Shown: positions 1 to 6,557, counted from the first letter of the stretch. The stretch is DNA of 7,907 bases from SCQX01 sp035720945 (GCA_035720945.1 DASTNK010000101.1:1-7907); one strand, 5' to 3'. Notes: a model not told the origin generated them from the sequence alone. Made by a program: numbers and translations.

Positions 1-465
1 GACAACTGGATCATGGCGTACGTGCACATCGCGCACGATTGCCAGATCGGCAGCCATACCGTGATCGCCAATTCGGTGCAGCTTGCCGGCCATATTCACA
101 TTGACGACTGGGCGATCATCGGTGGGCTCACAGGCTCACATCAGTTCGTGCGCATCGGGGCGCACACCATGATAGGCGGCACCAGTTCCATCCGCCAGGA
201 TATTCCTCCCTATGTCATCGGCGCGGGCGATCCCTTTCGCCCCGTGGGCATCAACGCCGAGGGGTTGTCGCGACGCGGTTTCGAACCAGACGTCATCGCA
301 ACTCTGAAAGAGGCCTATAAGATTCTGTATCGACGTCAGCTCGGCATCGAGCAGGCCGTCGAGCACATCCGCGCGTTGCAGGAATCACACTCGTCGGCCC
401 GGGGCGCGCTGCAGGTGCTGGTCGACTTTCTCGACGCGTCGACCCGCGGCATCGCGCGCGGATGA
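1..465 (+). CDS. lpxA: UDP-N-acetylglucosamine acyltransferase LpxA, 3' part only
   Basis: LpxA transfers a 3-hydroxyacyl chain from acyl-ACP to the 3-OH of UDP-GlcNAc, the first step of lipid A synthesis in the cytoplasm. The frame is open from base 1 (reading DNWIMAYV...), so the gene starts upstream of the window. About 154 codons remain, and by alignment from memory to E. coli LpxA about 113 N-terminal residues are missing. The fragment shows the end of the left-handed beta-helix and the C-terminal helical domain. IAHDC holds the catalytic base (fragment His12, matching E. coli His125). LAGH (His31, E. coli 144) and SHQF (His47, E. coli 160) are also kept, as are PPYVI and EGLSRRGF. The ATG at 13 is an internal methionine, not the start. 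The stop overlaps the lpxB start in ATGA (462-465), as in lpx operons of other proteobacteria. Confidence 0.96.
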   Translation, partial: DNWIMAYVHIAHDCQIGSHTVIANSVQLAGHIHIDDWAIIGGLTGSHQFVRIGAHTMIGGTSSIRQDIPPYVIGAGDPFRPVGINAEGLSRRGFEPDVIATLKEAYKILYRRQLGIEQAVEHIRALQESHSSARGALQVLVDFLDASTRGIARG

Positions 466-1688
466 CTCCCCGTATCGGCCTGGTGGCCGGCGAGCCATCG
501 GGGGATCTTCTCGCTTCGCGCATCATGCAGGGGCTCGTCCAAAGGGCCGAACCCGCGCACTGCGCCGGCATTGGCGGCCCGGCCATGGCGGCGCAAGGAT
601 TGGAAACCTGGCACTCCATGCATGCACTGACGGTTTTCGGCTATGTCGATGCGTTCAAGCGGCTGCCCGGGCTCCTTGCCACGTACTTCGACGTCAAGCG
701 GCGCTGGCTCGCCCAGCGGCCCGACGTATTCGTCGGCATCGACGCGCCAGACTTCAACTTGCGGCTGGAGCGTGTGTTGAAGCAGGCGGGGATCCCCACG
801 GTGCATTTCGTGGGGCCTTCGATCTGGGCCTGGCGCTACGAGCGTATCCACAAGATCCGTGCCGCGGTGTCGCACATGCTGGTGCTGTTTCCGTTCGAGG
901 AAGCCCTCTATCAAAGGGAAGGCGTGCCGGTCACTTATGTGGGCCATCCCTTGGCCTCGGCGATTCCCGCCACGCCTGATCGACAGGCAGTCCGGCGTTT
1001 TCTGGGTATTGACGAAGGCGCGCGGGTGCTGGCCCTGATGCCGGGCAGCCGTGCGTCGGAAATCCGTCTGCTGGCACCCCGTTTTCTACAAGCGGTGCGG
1101 TTATTGCAGGCCGATGATCCGGCGCTGAATGTGCTTGTGCCCATGGTCAACGCACAACGGCATGCCGAATTCGAGGCGGTACTGAGACAAAACCCGATAT
1201 CCAATTGCCACATCCTGGGTGTTCCGGCACCGGATGAAGGGTTGGCCCCCGGCGGCAAGCGCGAATCCGTCGTCGCGGGCTACGATCATAGGCCGGCCGC
1301 CTGGAATGCCATGGAAGCCGCGGACGCGGTGCTGGTGGCCAGCGGGACGGCCACGCTGGAAGCGGCGCTCTTCAAGCGCCCCATGGTGATCTCGTATGTG
1401 CTTTCACCCATGATGCGCCGTCTGATGGCCTGGAAATCAGGGCAGAGCCGGCCGTATGTGCCCTGGGTCGGTCTGCCCAACGTGTTGCTCAATGATTTCG
1501 CCGTGCCGGAACTGCTTCAGGACGACGCCACGCCCGAGGCGCTCGCCAAGGCCACTCAGGCGGCGCTATACGACTCAGGCCTGGCGGAGCGCCTGCGACA
1601 GCGCTTCACCGGGTTGCATGCCGATCTGACACGCGACACCGCGGGCTTGGCCGCCAAGGTCATCCTGGAACAGGCGGGCTCGGCATGA
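462..1688 (+). CDS. lpxB: Lipid-A-disaccharide synthase LpxB
   Basis: LpxB (glycosyltransferase family 19) joins UDP-2,3-diacylglucosamine to lipid X to give the tetraacyl disaccharide 1-phosphate, at the inner face of the inner membrane. The protein has 408 residues. Motifs include LVAGEPSGD (residues 7-15, first nucleotide-fold glycine turn), DVFVGIDAPDFN (88-99, with the essential-type Asp), PSIWAWR (119-125), PGSRASEI (194-201, Arg197 matching the conserved substrate-binding Arg), VPMVNAQR (226-233) and ASGTATLE (293-300). It is longer than E. coli LpxB (382 residues). Most of the excess is a hydrophilic, glycine-rich stretch at about residues 255-277, where E. coli has a short turn. The ATG lies in the lpxA stop (ATGA) and has no clear Shine-Dalgarno sequence, so translation probably depends on coupling to lpxA. 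The end overlaps rnhB in the same way. Confidence 0.97.
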   Translation: MTPRIGLVAGEPSGDLLASRIMQGLVQRAEPAHCAGIGGPAMAAQGLETWHSMHALTVFGYVDAFKRLPGLLATYFDVKRRWLAQRPDVFVGIDAPDFNLRLERVLKQAGIPTVHFVGPSIWAWRYERIHKIRAAVSHMLVLFPFEEALYQREGVPVTYVGHPLASAIPATPDRQAVRRFLGIDEGARVLALMPGSRASEIRLLAPRFLQAVRLLQADDPALNVLVPMVNAQRHAEFEAVLRQNPISNCHILGVPAPDEGLAPGGKRESVVAGYDHRPAAWNAMEAADAVLVASGTATLEAALFKRPMVISYVLSPMMRRLMAWKSGQSRPYVPWVGLPNVLLNDFAVPELLQDDATPEALAKATQAALYDSGLAERLRQRFTGLHADLTRDTAGLAAKVILEQAGSA

Positions 1689-2290
1689 CTCAGGCCGATC
1701 TGTTCGATCAGCCACCGCCAGCGCTGACAGCCGGTGTCGACGAGGCGGGACGCGGGCCTTTGGCCGGCGCTGTTTTCGCCGCCGCGGTCATCCTGGATCC
1801 GGGGCTCCCTATTCCCGGGTTGGCCGATTCCAAGGTATTGAGCGCGAGTCGGCGCGAACATCTGGCGGACCTCATCCGGGAGCGGGCACTGGCCTGGCAC
1901 ATTGCTTCAGCAAGCGTGGAGGAAATCGACGCGCTGAACATTCTCCAGGCCACCATGCTGGCGATGCGGCGTGCCTGCGCCGGGTTGCATCCCGCGCCGG
2001 AATTGGCGCTCATCGATGGGAACCGTGTGCCTCGCCCGCTGTCCTGCGAGGCTCGGACCATCGTCAAGGGGGATGCGCTGGTCGCGGCGATCTCGGCGGC
2101 GTCGATTCTTGCCAAGACGGCTCGGGATGCCTACTGCGCGTCCATGCATCACGCGTATCCGCAGTATGCTTTCGATCAGCATAAAGGGTATGGCACGGCG
2201 CTGCACCTGGCACGCCTTCGGGAACATGGCCCGTGTCCAATGCACCGCCGGAGCTTTGGCCCGGTGAAGAGGCTTCTGGAAGCGGAATGA
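1685..2290 (+). CDS. rnhB: Ribonuclease HII
   Basis: RNase HII cuts RNA in RNA/DNA hybrids, including single ribonucleotides misincorporated in DNA, using metal ions held by four acidic residues. All four are visible: Asp19 and Glu20 in GVDEAGRGPLAG, Asp111 in LIDGNR, and Asp130 in VKGDALV. Other family blocks are DSKVLS (48-53), NILQATMLAM (85-94), ISAASILAKTARD (136-148) and HKGYGT followed by HRRSFGPVK near the C-terminus. The 201-residue length fits the family (E. coli about 198), so the protein looks complete. The start is the ATG sharing ATGA with the lpxB stop. Its place after lpxB is the common proteobacterial order and reflects shared transcription rather than shared function. The last 58 bases are also open in the frame of the next gene, but that extension is not convincing. 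Confidence 0.97.
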   Translation: MTQADLFDQPPPALTAGVDEAGRGPLAGAVFAAAVILDPGLPIPGLADSKVLSASRREHLADLIRERALAWHIASASVEEIDALNILQATMLAMRRACAGLHPAPELALIDGNRVPRPLSCEARTIVKGDALVAAISAASILAKTARDAYCASMHHAYPQYAFDQHKGYGTALHLARLREHGPCPMHRRSFGPVKRLLEAE

Positions 2291-2316
2291 TCGCCCCGGG
2301 CCCCCGGCCTTGCTTC

Positions 2317-2370
2317 CCCAACCATGAAACGCATCAGCCAGTCCACATCCCAGCCATGAAACGCATCAGC
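2317..2370 (+). repeat. Partial 32-base tandem duplication of a start site
   Basis: CCATGAAACGCATCAGC occurs at 2322-2338 and again at 2354-2370, exactly 32 bases apart. With one mismatch the match extends upstream to 22 bases (2317-2338 and 2349-2370). Each copy carries an ATG reading MKRIS. The second copy opens the methyltransferase gene. The first is in another frame because 32 is not a multiple of three. This looks like a small tandem duplication, or slippage event, in the gap between rnhB and the methyltransferase gene. Confidence 0.85.
2324..2359 (+). other. 11-codon upstream ORF with a duplicated start
   Basis: Beginning at the ATG of the first repeat copy, the frame reads MKRISQSTSQP and then TGA at 2357-2359. 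That stop overlaps the ATG of the methyltransferase gene as ATGA, the same geometry as the lpxA/lpxB and lpxB/rnhB junctions. Neither start has a recognisable Shine-Dalgarno sequence. It could act as a short coupling ORF that delivers ribosomes to the real start, or be a harmless leftover of the duplication. No function can be assigned from the sequence alone. Confidence 0.3.
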
Positions 2371-3135
2371 TCACGTGAAAATCCGGCGTACAAGCGGGTG
2401 CTTCGTATCTCGGAAGGCAAGGAGCGCGGCTGGGCGGTGATCGAGGGCATTCATTTGTGCCGCGCGTGGCTCGACCACGTGGACCAGCCCGACGTGGCCC
2501 TGTTCGATGAGGATGGGTTGGGTCCGGATGGCGAACAGGCTGAACTGGCCTCGCGGCTCGACGCGCATCGATGCCTGATGTGCGAGTCGCGCTCATGGCG
2601 TGCGGTATCCGGGGTCGAGCATGGCCAGGGTGTGCTTTTCGTGGTTCGTGTGCCGAGACCGGACGTTCCACCAATCATAGACCGGAACTGCATCTGGCTG
2701 GATCGCGTGCAGGATCCGGGCAATCTCGGGACTCTTTTACGCACGGCCGCGGCGGCCGGAATAAGGCAGGCATACCTCTCCGAAGGGTGTGCGCACGCGT
2801 GGTCGCAAAAAGTTCTGCGTAGCGCCCAGGGCGCGCACTTCGTCATGGCGGTCTACGAGCGCCAGGAACTACAGGCTTTGCGGGCTCGCCTGCGTATTCC
2901 GCTGGTGGTGACATCGTTGCGTGACGCCAGGTCGATTGACGACGTTGTACTTCCGGCCGATTGCGCCTGGTTGTTTGGCAATGAAGGGCGTGGTGTGGCG
3001 GATGATCTCCTGGACGTCGCCGATGAACGGGTGTTCATCCCACAAGCCGCGACGGTGGAGTCGCTGAACGTGGGGGCGGCGGCGGCGATCTGCTTGTTCG
3101 AGCAGCGGCGGCGACACAGGGCTGGTGCCGCGTAG
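2356..3135 (+). CDS. TrmH/SpoU-family RNA 2'-O-methyltransferase
   Basis: Enzymes of this SPOUT class transfer a methyl group from S-adenosylmethionine to a ribose 2'-OH in rRNA or tRNA; the target here cannot be read from sequence. With the ATG at 2356 the protein has 259 residues. An N-terminal substrate-binding part (about 1-100; starts MKRISSRENPAYK) precedes the knotted catalytic domain. Motif 1 is LDRVQDPGNLGTLLRTA (115-131, with Asn123 and Arg129), motif 2 is LFGNEGRG (206-213, Glu210), and motif 3 is IPQ...ESLNVGAAAAICLFE (228-249). The frame stays open back to a GTG at 2233, but the extra 41 residues are proline-rich, overlap rnhB and do not look like family sequence, so 2356 is preferred. 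It lacks a clear ribosome binding site. It may be read from the lpx-rnhB transcript. I avoid the name rlmB because the target is unknown. Confidence 0.9.
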   Translation: MKRISSRENPAYKRVLRISEGKERGWAVIEGIHLCRAWLDHVDQPDVALFDEDGLGPDGEQAELASRLDAHRCLMCESRSWRAVSGVEHGQGVLFVVRVPRPDVPPIIDRNCIWLDRVQDPGNLGTLLRTAAAAGIRQAYLSEGCAHAWSQKVLRSAQGAHFVMAVYERQELQALRARLRIPLVVTSLRDARSIDDVVLPADCAWLFGNEGRGVADDLLDVADERVFIPQAATVESLNVGAAAAICLFEQRRRHRAGAA

Positions 3136-3145
3136 CCCACTTTTT
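3119..3145 (+). terminator. Likely intrinsic terminator after the methyltransferase gene
   Basis: GGGCT (3119-3123) pairs with AGCCC (3134-3138), extended by one G-T pair inside, around an 8-base loop. AC and then five T residues (3141-3145) follow. The stem spans the TAG stop codon (3133-3135). Its position at the end of the + strand gene series and before the convergent ppsR fits a terminator, but the stem is short. Confidence 0.5.
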
Positions 3146-3170
3146 CCGGCGTACGCGCATCGCTGATGAA

Positions 3171-3196
3171 GGCGCTTGGCGATACGGCCTCGCGCC
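3171..3196 (-). terminator. Possible 3' hairpin of ppsR
   Basis: GGCGC (3171-3175) pairs with GCGCC (3192-3196). GGC (3178-3180) pairs with GCC (3187-3189) on the same centre, separated by a 2x2 internal loop. It starts 4 bases past the ppsR stop on the - strand. No T-run follows in that direction, so it could be an RNA 3'-end stabiliser or chance rather than a true intrinsic terminator. Confidence 0.25.
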
Positions 3197-3200
3197 ACTC

Positions 3201-4034
3201 TCAGTAGGTCTGGCGATTCAAGCCGACTTCCTCAAGTACCTTGGTGGAGATTTCCTCGATGGACTTGGTCGTCGTGGACAGCCAGGGAATGTTCTCCATG
3301 CGCATCAGCCGCTCGGCGCGGGCCACTTCGTAGCGGCATTGGCGCAGCGAGGCGTATTCACTGTTGGGGCGCCGCTCGTGCCGGACTTCCGCCAGCCGTC
3401 CAGGCTGGATCGACAGGCCGAAGAGCTTCTTGCGATAGGGAGCCAGTGTGGCGGGCAGCGCGTCGCGGTCGAAATCTTCTGGGATAAGAGGGAAATTGGC
3501 GGCCTTGATGGCATACTGCATTGCCAGGTACAGGCTGGTGGGCGTCTTGCCGCAGCGCGACACCCCGACCAGGATGACGTCGGCTTGCTCCAGCCCCTGG
3601 ATGAATTGGCCATCGTCGTGCGCGAGACTGAAATTGATCGCTTCGATGCGGTTGTGGTACTGCTTGGTCAGGCCGTTCATGTGCGAGCGGCCGACCGAAT
3701 GGCTGGATTTCATGCCCAATGCGGTTTCGATGTGCTGCACGAACGTGCCGAATAGATCGAGGAACGTGCAATTGGACTGGCGGATCTTCAGGGCGATGTC
3801 CGGGTTGACCAGGGTGCTGAACACCAAGGGTGGCTGGTTTTGTTCCTGGGCGCAGCGATTGATGCGCTGGGCCGCCGCCTCTGCTTTTTCGACACTGTCG
3901 ATGAAGGGTACGCGCACCGACTGGAAGTTGACCTCTTCGAATTGCGACAGCACCGAATGACTGAAAGTTTCAGCGGTGATGCCGGTGCTGTCGGAAACGA
4001 TGAAAACCGTTCGGTCGGGAAGGGATTGTTTCAT
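3201..4034 (-). CDS. ppsR: PEP synthase regulatory protein (bifunctional kinase/pyrophosphorylase)
   Basis: PpsR (DUF299 family) uses ADP to phosphorylate a threonine beside the catalytic histidine of PEP synthase, switching it off, and removes the phosphate with Pi to restore activity. From the ATG at 4034 the protein has 277 residues, the same as E. coli PpsR. It begins MKQSLPDRTVFIVSDSTGIT, aligning with the E. coli N-terminus. The P-loop is GVSRCGKTPTSLYLAMQ (157-173). Other conserved blocks are INFSLAHDDG (133-142), KLFGLSI (203-209), ERRPNSEYASLRQCR (220-234) and IPWLSTTTKSIEEISTKVLE (249-268). The frame is open further upstream to a TTG at 4139, which would add 35 residues. That extension is unlike the family, although a strong Shine-Dalgarno-like sequence lies inside it (4098-4088). 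The gene is divergent from its target gene ppsA, which supports the assignment. Confidence 0.95.
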   Translation of the reverse strand: MKQSLPDRTVFIVSDSTGITAETFSHSVLSQFEEVNFQSVRVPFIDSVEKAEAAAQRINRCAQEQNQPPLVFSTLVNPDIALKIRQSNCTFLDLFGTFVQHIETALGMKSSHSVGRSHMNGLTKQYHNRIEAINFSLAHDDGQFIQGLEQADVILVGVSRCGKTPTSLYLAMQYAIKAANFPLIPEDFDRDALPATLAPYRKKLFGLSIQPGRLAEVRHERRPNSEYASLRQCRYEVARAERLMRMENIPWLSTTTKSIEEISTKVLEEVGLNRQTY

Positions 4035-4068
4035 GAAGAAATAATGGTGGGCTGGAAAGTGAAGGCGG

Positions 4069-4074
4069 TACAAT
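4069..4074 (+). promoter_or_regulatory. Candidate -10 element for ppsA
   Basis: TACAAT matches the sigma-70 -10 consensus at five of six positions and would place the transcription start near 4081, giving a leader of about 113 bases before ppsA. No good -35 hexamer is visible at 16-18 bases upstream (the bases there are G-rich, about GGTGGG), so the call is tentative. An activator could compensate. Confidence 0.35.
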
Positions 4075-4104
4075 CGCAGGTTACCAGTCACCTCCTTTGC
4101 CGGC

Positions 4105-4170
4105 AAGGCTGGTTTGGTTATGGCATCCAGGGTGCTCAAGCTCCCTGGGCGCCATAACCAAACACGCTTT
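4105..4170. repeat. Long imperfect palindrome between ppsR and ppsA
   Basis: All pairs share one centre at 4137.5. The perfect 13-bp core is GTTTGGTTATGGC (4112-4124) with GCCATAACCAAAC (4151-4163). Inside are CCAGGG (4127-4132) with CCCTGG (4143-4148) and GC/GC around a TCAA loop. Outside are AAGGC (4105-4109) with GCTTT (4166-4170), including one G-T pair. A T-run at 4168-4173 overlaps the distal arm, giving some resemblance to an attenuator or terminator in the + direction. Equally it could be a dimeric-regulator operator shared by both divergent genes. Confidence 0.85.
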
Positions 4171-4183
4171 TTTCTATCGATAT

Positions 4184-4189
4184 AGGTGA
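4184..4189 (+). promoter_or_regulatory. Ribosome binding site of ppsA
   Basis: AGGTGA ends four bases before the ATG at 4194 and is complementary to the 16S rRNA 3' end. It supports this start codon. The same bases are complementary to 4088-4093 upstream, so access to it may be regulated by the leader fold. Confidence 0.7.
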
Positions 4190-4193
4190 CTTT

Positions 4194-6557
4194 ATGTCTT
4201 ATGTTGTTTCTTTCGAGCAGCTCCGCATGTCGGATGTCGACTCGGTTGGGGGTAAGAACGCATCACTGGGTGAAATGATCAGTCAGCTTTCCGGGGCGGG
4301 GGTTCGCGTGCCCGGGGGCTTCGCCACCACGGCCGACGCCTTTCGCGAGTTCCTCGCCGCCACGGGGCTGGACAAGCGTATTGCCGATCGCCTGGAAACC
4401 CTGGATTCCGAAGACGTGCGCGAACTCGCGTCCGCAGGTCAGGAAATCCGGCAGTGGGTCATCGACGCGCCGTTTCCCGCCGCTTTCGAACAGGCGGTGC
4501 GCGATGCTTTCGCCAAGCTTGACGCCGATGGCAAGGGTTCCTTCGCCGTGCGTTCGTCAGCCACGGCCGAAGACTTGCCCGACGCCTCGTTCGCCGGGCA
4601 ACAGGAAACCTTCCTGAACGTCGTGGGCATTGATGACGTTCTGCACAAGATCCGTCATGTCTTCGCGTCGTTGTACAACGATCGCGCCATTTCCTACCGC
4701 GTCCACAAAGGGTATGCGCACGCCGGCGTCGCCCTGTCCGCCGGTATACAGCGCATGGTTCGTTCCGATCGTGGCAGTGCTGGGGTCATGTTCACACTGG
4801 ATACCGAATCAGGGTTCACCGATGTGGTGTTCATCACTTCGTCGTATGGGCTCGGTGAAACCGTGGTCCAGGGCGCCGTCAACCCCGACGAATTCTACGT
4901 GTTCAAACCTACGCTGGCGTCCGGCCATTACCCCATCATCAGCCGCCGTATCGGCTCGAAACTCATCAAGATGGAATTCGATCCGGAACGCGCGGCCGGG
5001 CTGGCGGTGCGTACCGTGGACGTTCCCGTGTCGGAGCGCAACCGCTATTCCCTGACCGATGAAGAAATCATCGAACTGGCTCGCTACGCGGTCATCATAG
5101 AAAAGCATTACCAGCGGCCCATGGACATCGAATGGGGGCGCGATGGCATTGATGGCAAGATCTACATCCTGCAGGCGCGTCCTGAGACCGTCAAATCGCA
5201 GCAAGGCCACCACGATGTCCAGGAACGCTATCGCCTCAAGGCCACCGGCGCGGTGTTGATTACGGGTCGGGCCATCGGCCAGAAGATCGGTTCGGGCCGG
5301 GTGCGCGTGGTGGCCGACGTTTCCGAAATCGACCAAGTCCGCCCGGGTGACGTGTTGGTCACCGACATGACCGATCCCAACTGGGAACCGGTCATGAAAA
5401 TGGCCTCGGCCATTGTCACCAATCGTGGCGGCCGCACCTGCCATGCGGCCATCATCGCACGCGAACTCGGCATTCCGGCCGTGGTGGGCTGCGCCAACGC
5501 CACCGATGTGTTGGCCACCGACCGTGAAGTCACCGTGTCGTGCGCCGAGGGCGACGAGGGCCGCATCTACGACGGGCTCATCGAGACCGAGATTGAGGAA
5601 GTGCGTTGGGGCCAGATGCCCGACATCGGCCTGAAGATCATGATGAACGTGGGTAACCCGCAATTGGCGTTCGACTTCTCCCAGATCCCGAATCAGGGTG
5701 TGGGTTTGGCGCGCCTGGAATTCATCATCAACAACAACATCAACGTGCACCCCAAGGCCGTGCTCGACTACCCCAATGTCGACATCGATCTGAAAAAGGC
5801 GGTGGAATCGGCCGCCCGGGGCTATGCCAGTCCACGCGCGTTCTTCGTCGAAAAGCTCGCCGAAGGGGTCGCCACCATCGCGGCCGCGTTCTATCCCAAA
5901 TCCGTCATCGTGCGGCTGTCCGATTTCAAATCCAACGAGTACCGCAAGCTCGTCGGCGGTTCGCGCTACGAGCCCGAGGAAGAAAACCCCATGCTGGGTT
6001 TCCGGGGGGCGTCGCGCTACATTTCGGCCGAGTTCGAAGAATGTTTCCGCATGGAATGCGAGGCGCTCAAGAAGGTGCGCGACGAAATGGGCCTGACCAA
6101 CGTCGAGATCATGGTGCCGTTCATCCGCACCCTGAAGCAGGCCGAGCGTGTGGTCGATCTCCTGGCCCGGCACGGCCTGGCGCGTGGCGAGAACGGATTG
6201 CGCCTGATCATGATGTGCGAGGTGCCTTCCAACGCGATCCTGGCCGAACAGTTCCTGCGGTACTTCGATGGGTTCTCCATCGGGTCCAACGACATGACCC
6301 AGCTCACGCTGGGGCTGGATCGCGACTCGGGGCTTGAGCTGCTGGCCCATGATTTCGATGAACGCGACGATGCCGTCAAATTCATGCTGAGTCGGGCCAT
6401 CAATGCCTGCCTGGAGGCCGGGAAATATGTCGGCATTTGCGGGCAGGGCCCCAGCGACCATCCCGACCTGGCCGAGTGGCTGCGAGACCAGGGTATTCTG
6501 TCCATGTCGCTCAACCCCGACACCGTTGTTGAAACCTGGCAGAACCTCGCCAAGTAA
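4194..6557 (+). CDS. ppsA: Phosphoenolpyruvate synthase
   Basis: PpsA converts pyruvate, ATP and water to phosphoenolpyruvate, AMP and phosphate, the entry to gluconeogenesis from pyruvate and lactate, in the cytoplasm. It has 787 residues, close to the E. coli enzyme (792). The N-terminal ATP/pyruvate-phosphate-dikinase domain (about 15-335) shows VGGKNASLGEM (18-28), AVRSSATAEDLPDASFAGQQ (118-137) and DIEWG...ILQARPET (311-332). The central swivelling domain holds GGRTCHAAIIARELG (412-426), with phospho-carrier His417 and, two residues before it, Thr415, the site that PpsR would modify. The C-terminal PEP-binding barrel shows NPMLGFRGASRYI (598-610), SIGSNDMTQLTLGLDRDS (695-712) and GICGQGPSDHP (747-757, catalytic-type Cys749). 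All key residues are intact. It starts at ATG 4194 after AGGTGA and is divergent from ppsR. The leader upstream is unusually structured. Confidence 0.98.
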   Translation: MSYVVSFEQLRMSDVDSVGGKNASLGEMISQLSGAGVRVPGGFATTADAFREFLAATGLDKRIADRLETLDSEDVRELASAGQEIRQWVIDAPFPAAFEQAVRDAFAKLDADGKGSFAVRSSATAEDLPDASFAGQQETFLNVVGIDDVLHKIRHVFASLYNDRAISYRVHKGYAHAGVALSAGIQRMVRSDRGSAGVMFTLDTESGFTDVVFITSSYGLGETVVQGAVNPDEFYVFKPTLASGHYPIISRRIGSKLIKMEFDPERAAGLAVRTVDVPVSERNRYSLTDEEIIELARYAVIIEKHYQRPMDIEWGRDGIDGKIYILQARPETVKSQQGHHDVQERYRLKATGAVLITGRAIGQKIGSGRVRVVADVSEIDQVRPGDVLVTDMTDPNWEPVMKMASAIVTNRGGRTCHAAIIARELGIPAVVGCANATDVLATDREVTVSCAEGDEGRIYDGLIETEIEEVRWGQMPDIGLKIMMNVGNPQLAFDFSQIPNQGVGLARLEFIINNNINVHPKAVLDYPNVDIDLKKAVESAARGYASPRAFFVEKLAEGVATIAAAFYPKSVIVRLSDFKSNEYRKLVGGSRYEPEEENPMLGFRGASRYISAEFEECFRMECEALKKVRDEMGLTNVEIMVPFIRTLKQAERVVDLLARHGLARGENGLRLIMMCEVPSNAILAEQFLRYFDGFSIGSNDMTQLTLGLDRDSGLELLAHDFDERDDAVKFMLSRAINACLEAGKYVGICGQGPSDHPDLAEWLRDQGILSMSLNPDTVVETWQNLAK

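Larger units (their letters stand above)
4086..4191 (+). promoter_or_regulatory. Possible ppsA leader structure that masks the ribosome binding site
   Basis: AGTCACCT (4086-4093) is perfectly complementary to AGGTGACT (4184-4191), which contains the ppsA Shine-Dalgarno sequence. The two arms enclose the large hairpin at 4105-4170, with single-stranded spacers of 11 and 13 bases, so the whole leader can fold into one nearly concentric structure ending three bases before the ATG codon. The upstream arm continues as TCACCTCCTTT (4088-4098), the same sequence as the 3' tail of 16S rRNA. This suggests control of translation, or of transcript elongation, in the ppsA leader. I do not recognise it as a known riboswitch class. 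The folding is inferred by eye. Confidence 0.4.

Noticed and set aside
336..947. 203-codon - strand frame opposite the lpxA/lpxB junction
   Set aside because: Shadow frame of two clear genes; no motif and no ribosome binding site of note.
2291..2310. GC-rich hairpin (CGGG/CCCG) just after rnhB
   Set aside because: Very short stem, no T-run after it, and the region is simply C/G-rich; not enough for a terminator call.
2233..2355. GTG-initiated extension of the RNA methyltransferase
   Set aside because: It overlaps the rnhB end, has a low-complexity proline-rich composition, and the family N-terminus aligns from the ATG at 2356.
4097..4106. TTGCCGGCAA palindrome in the intergenic region
   Set aside because: Perfect over ten bases but without a loop, and it overlaps the edge of the larger structure. 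Kept only as a possible minor half-site, not as a separate feature.
4175..4182. TATCGATA palindrome before the ppsA ribosome binding site
   Set aside because: Eight-base palindromes of this kind are frequent; it does not extend and is off-centre from the large inverted repeat.
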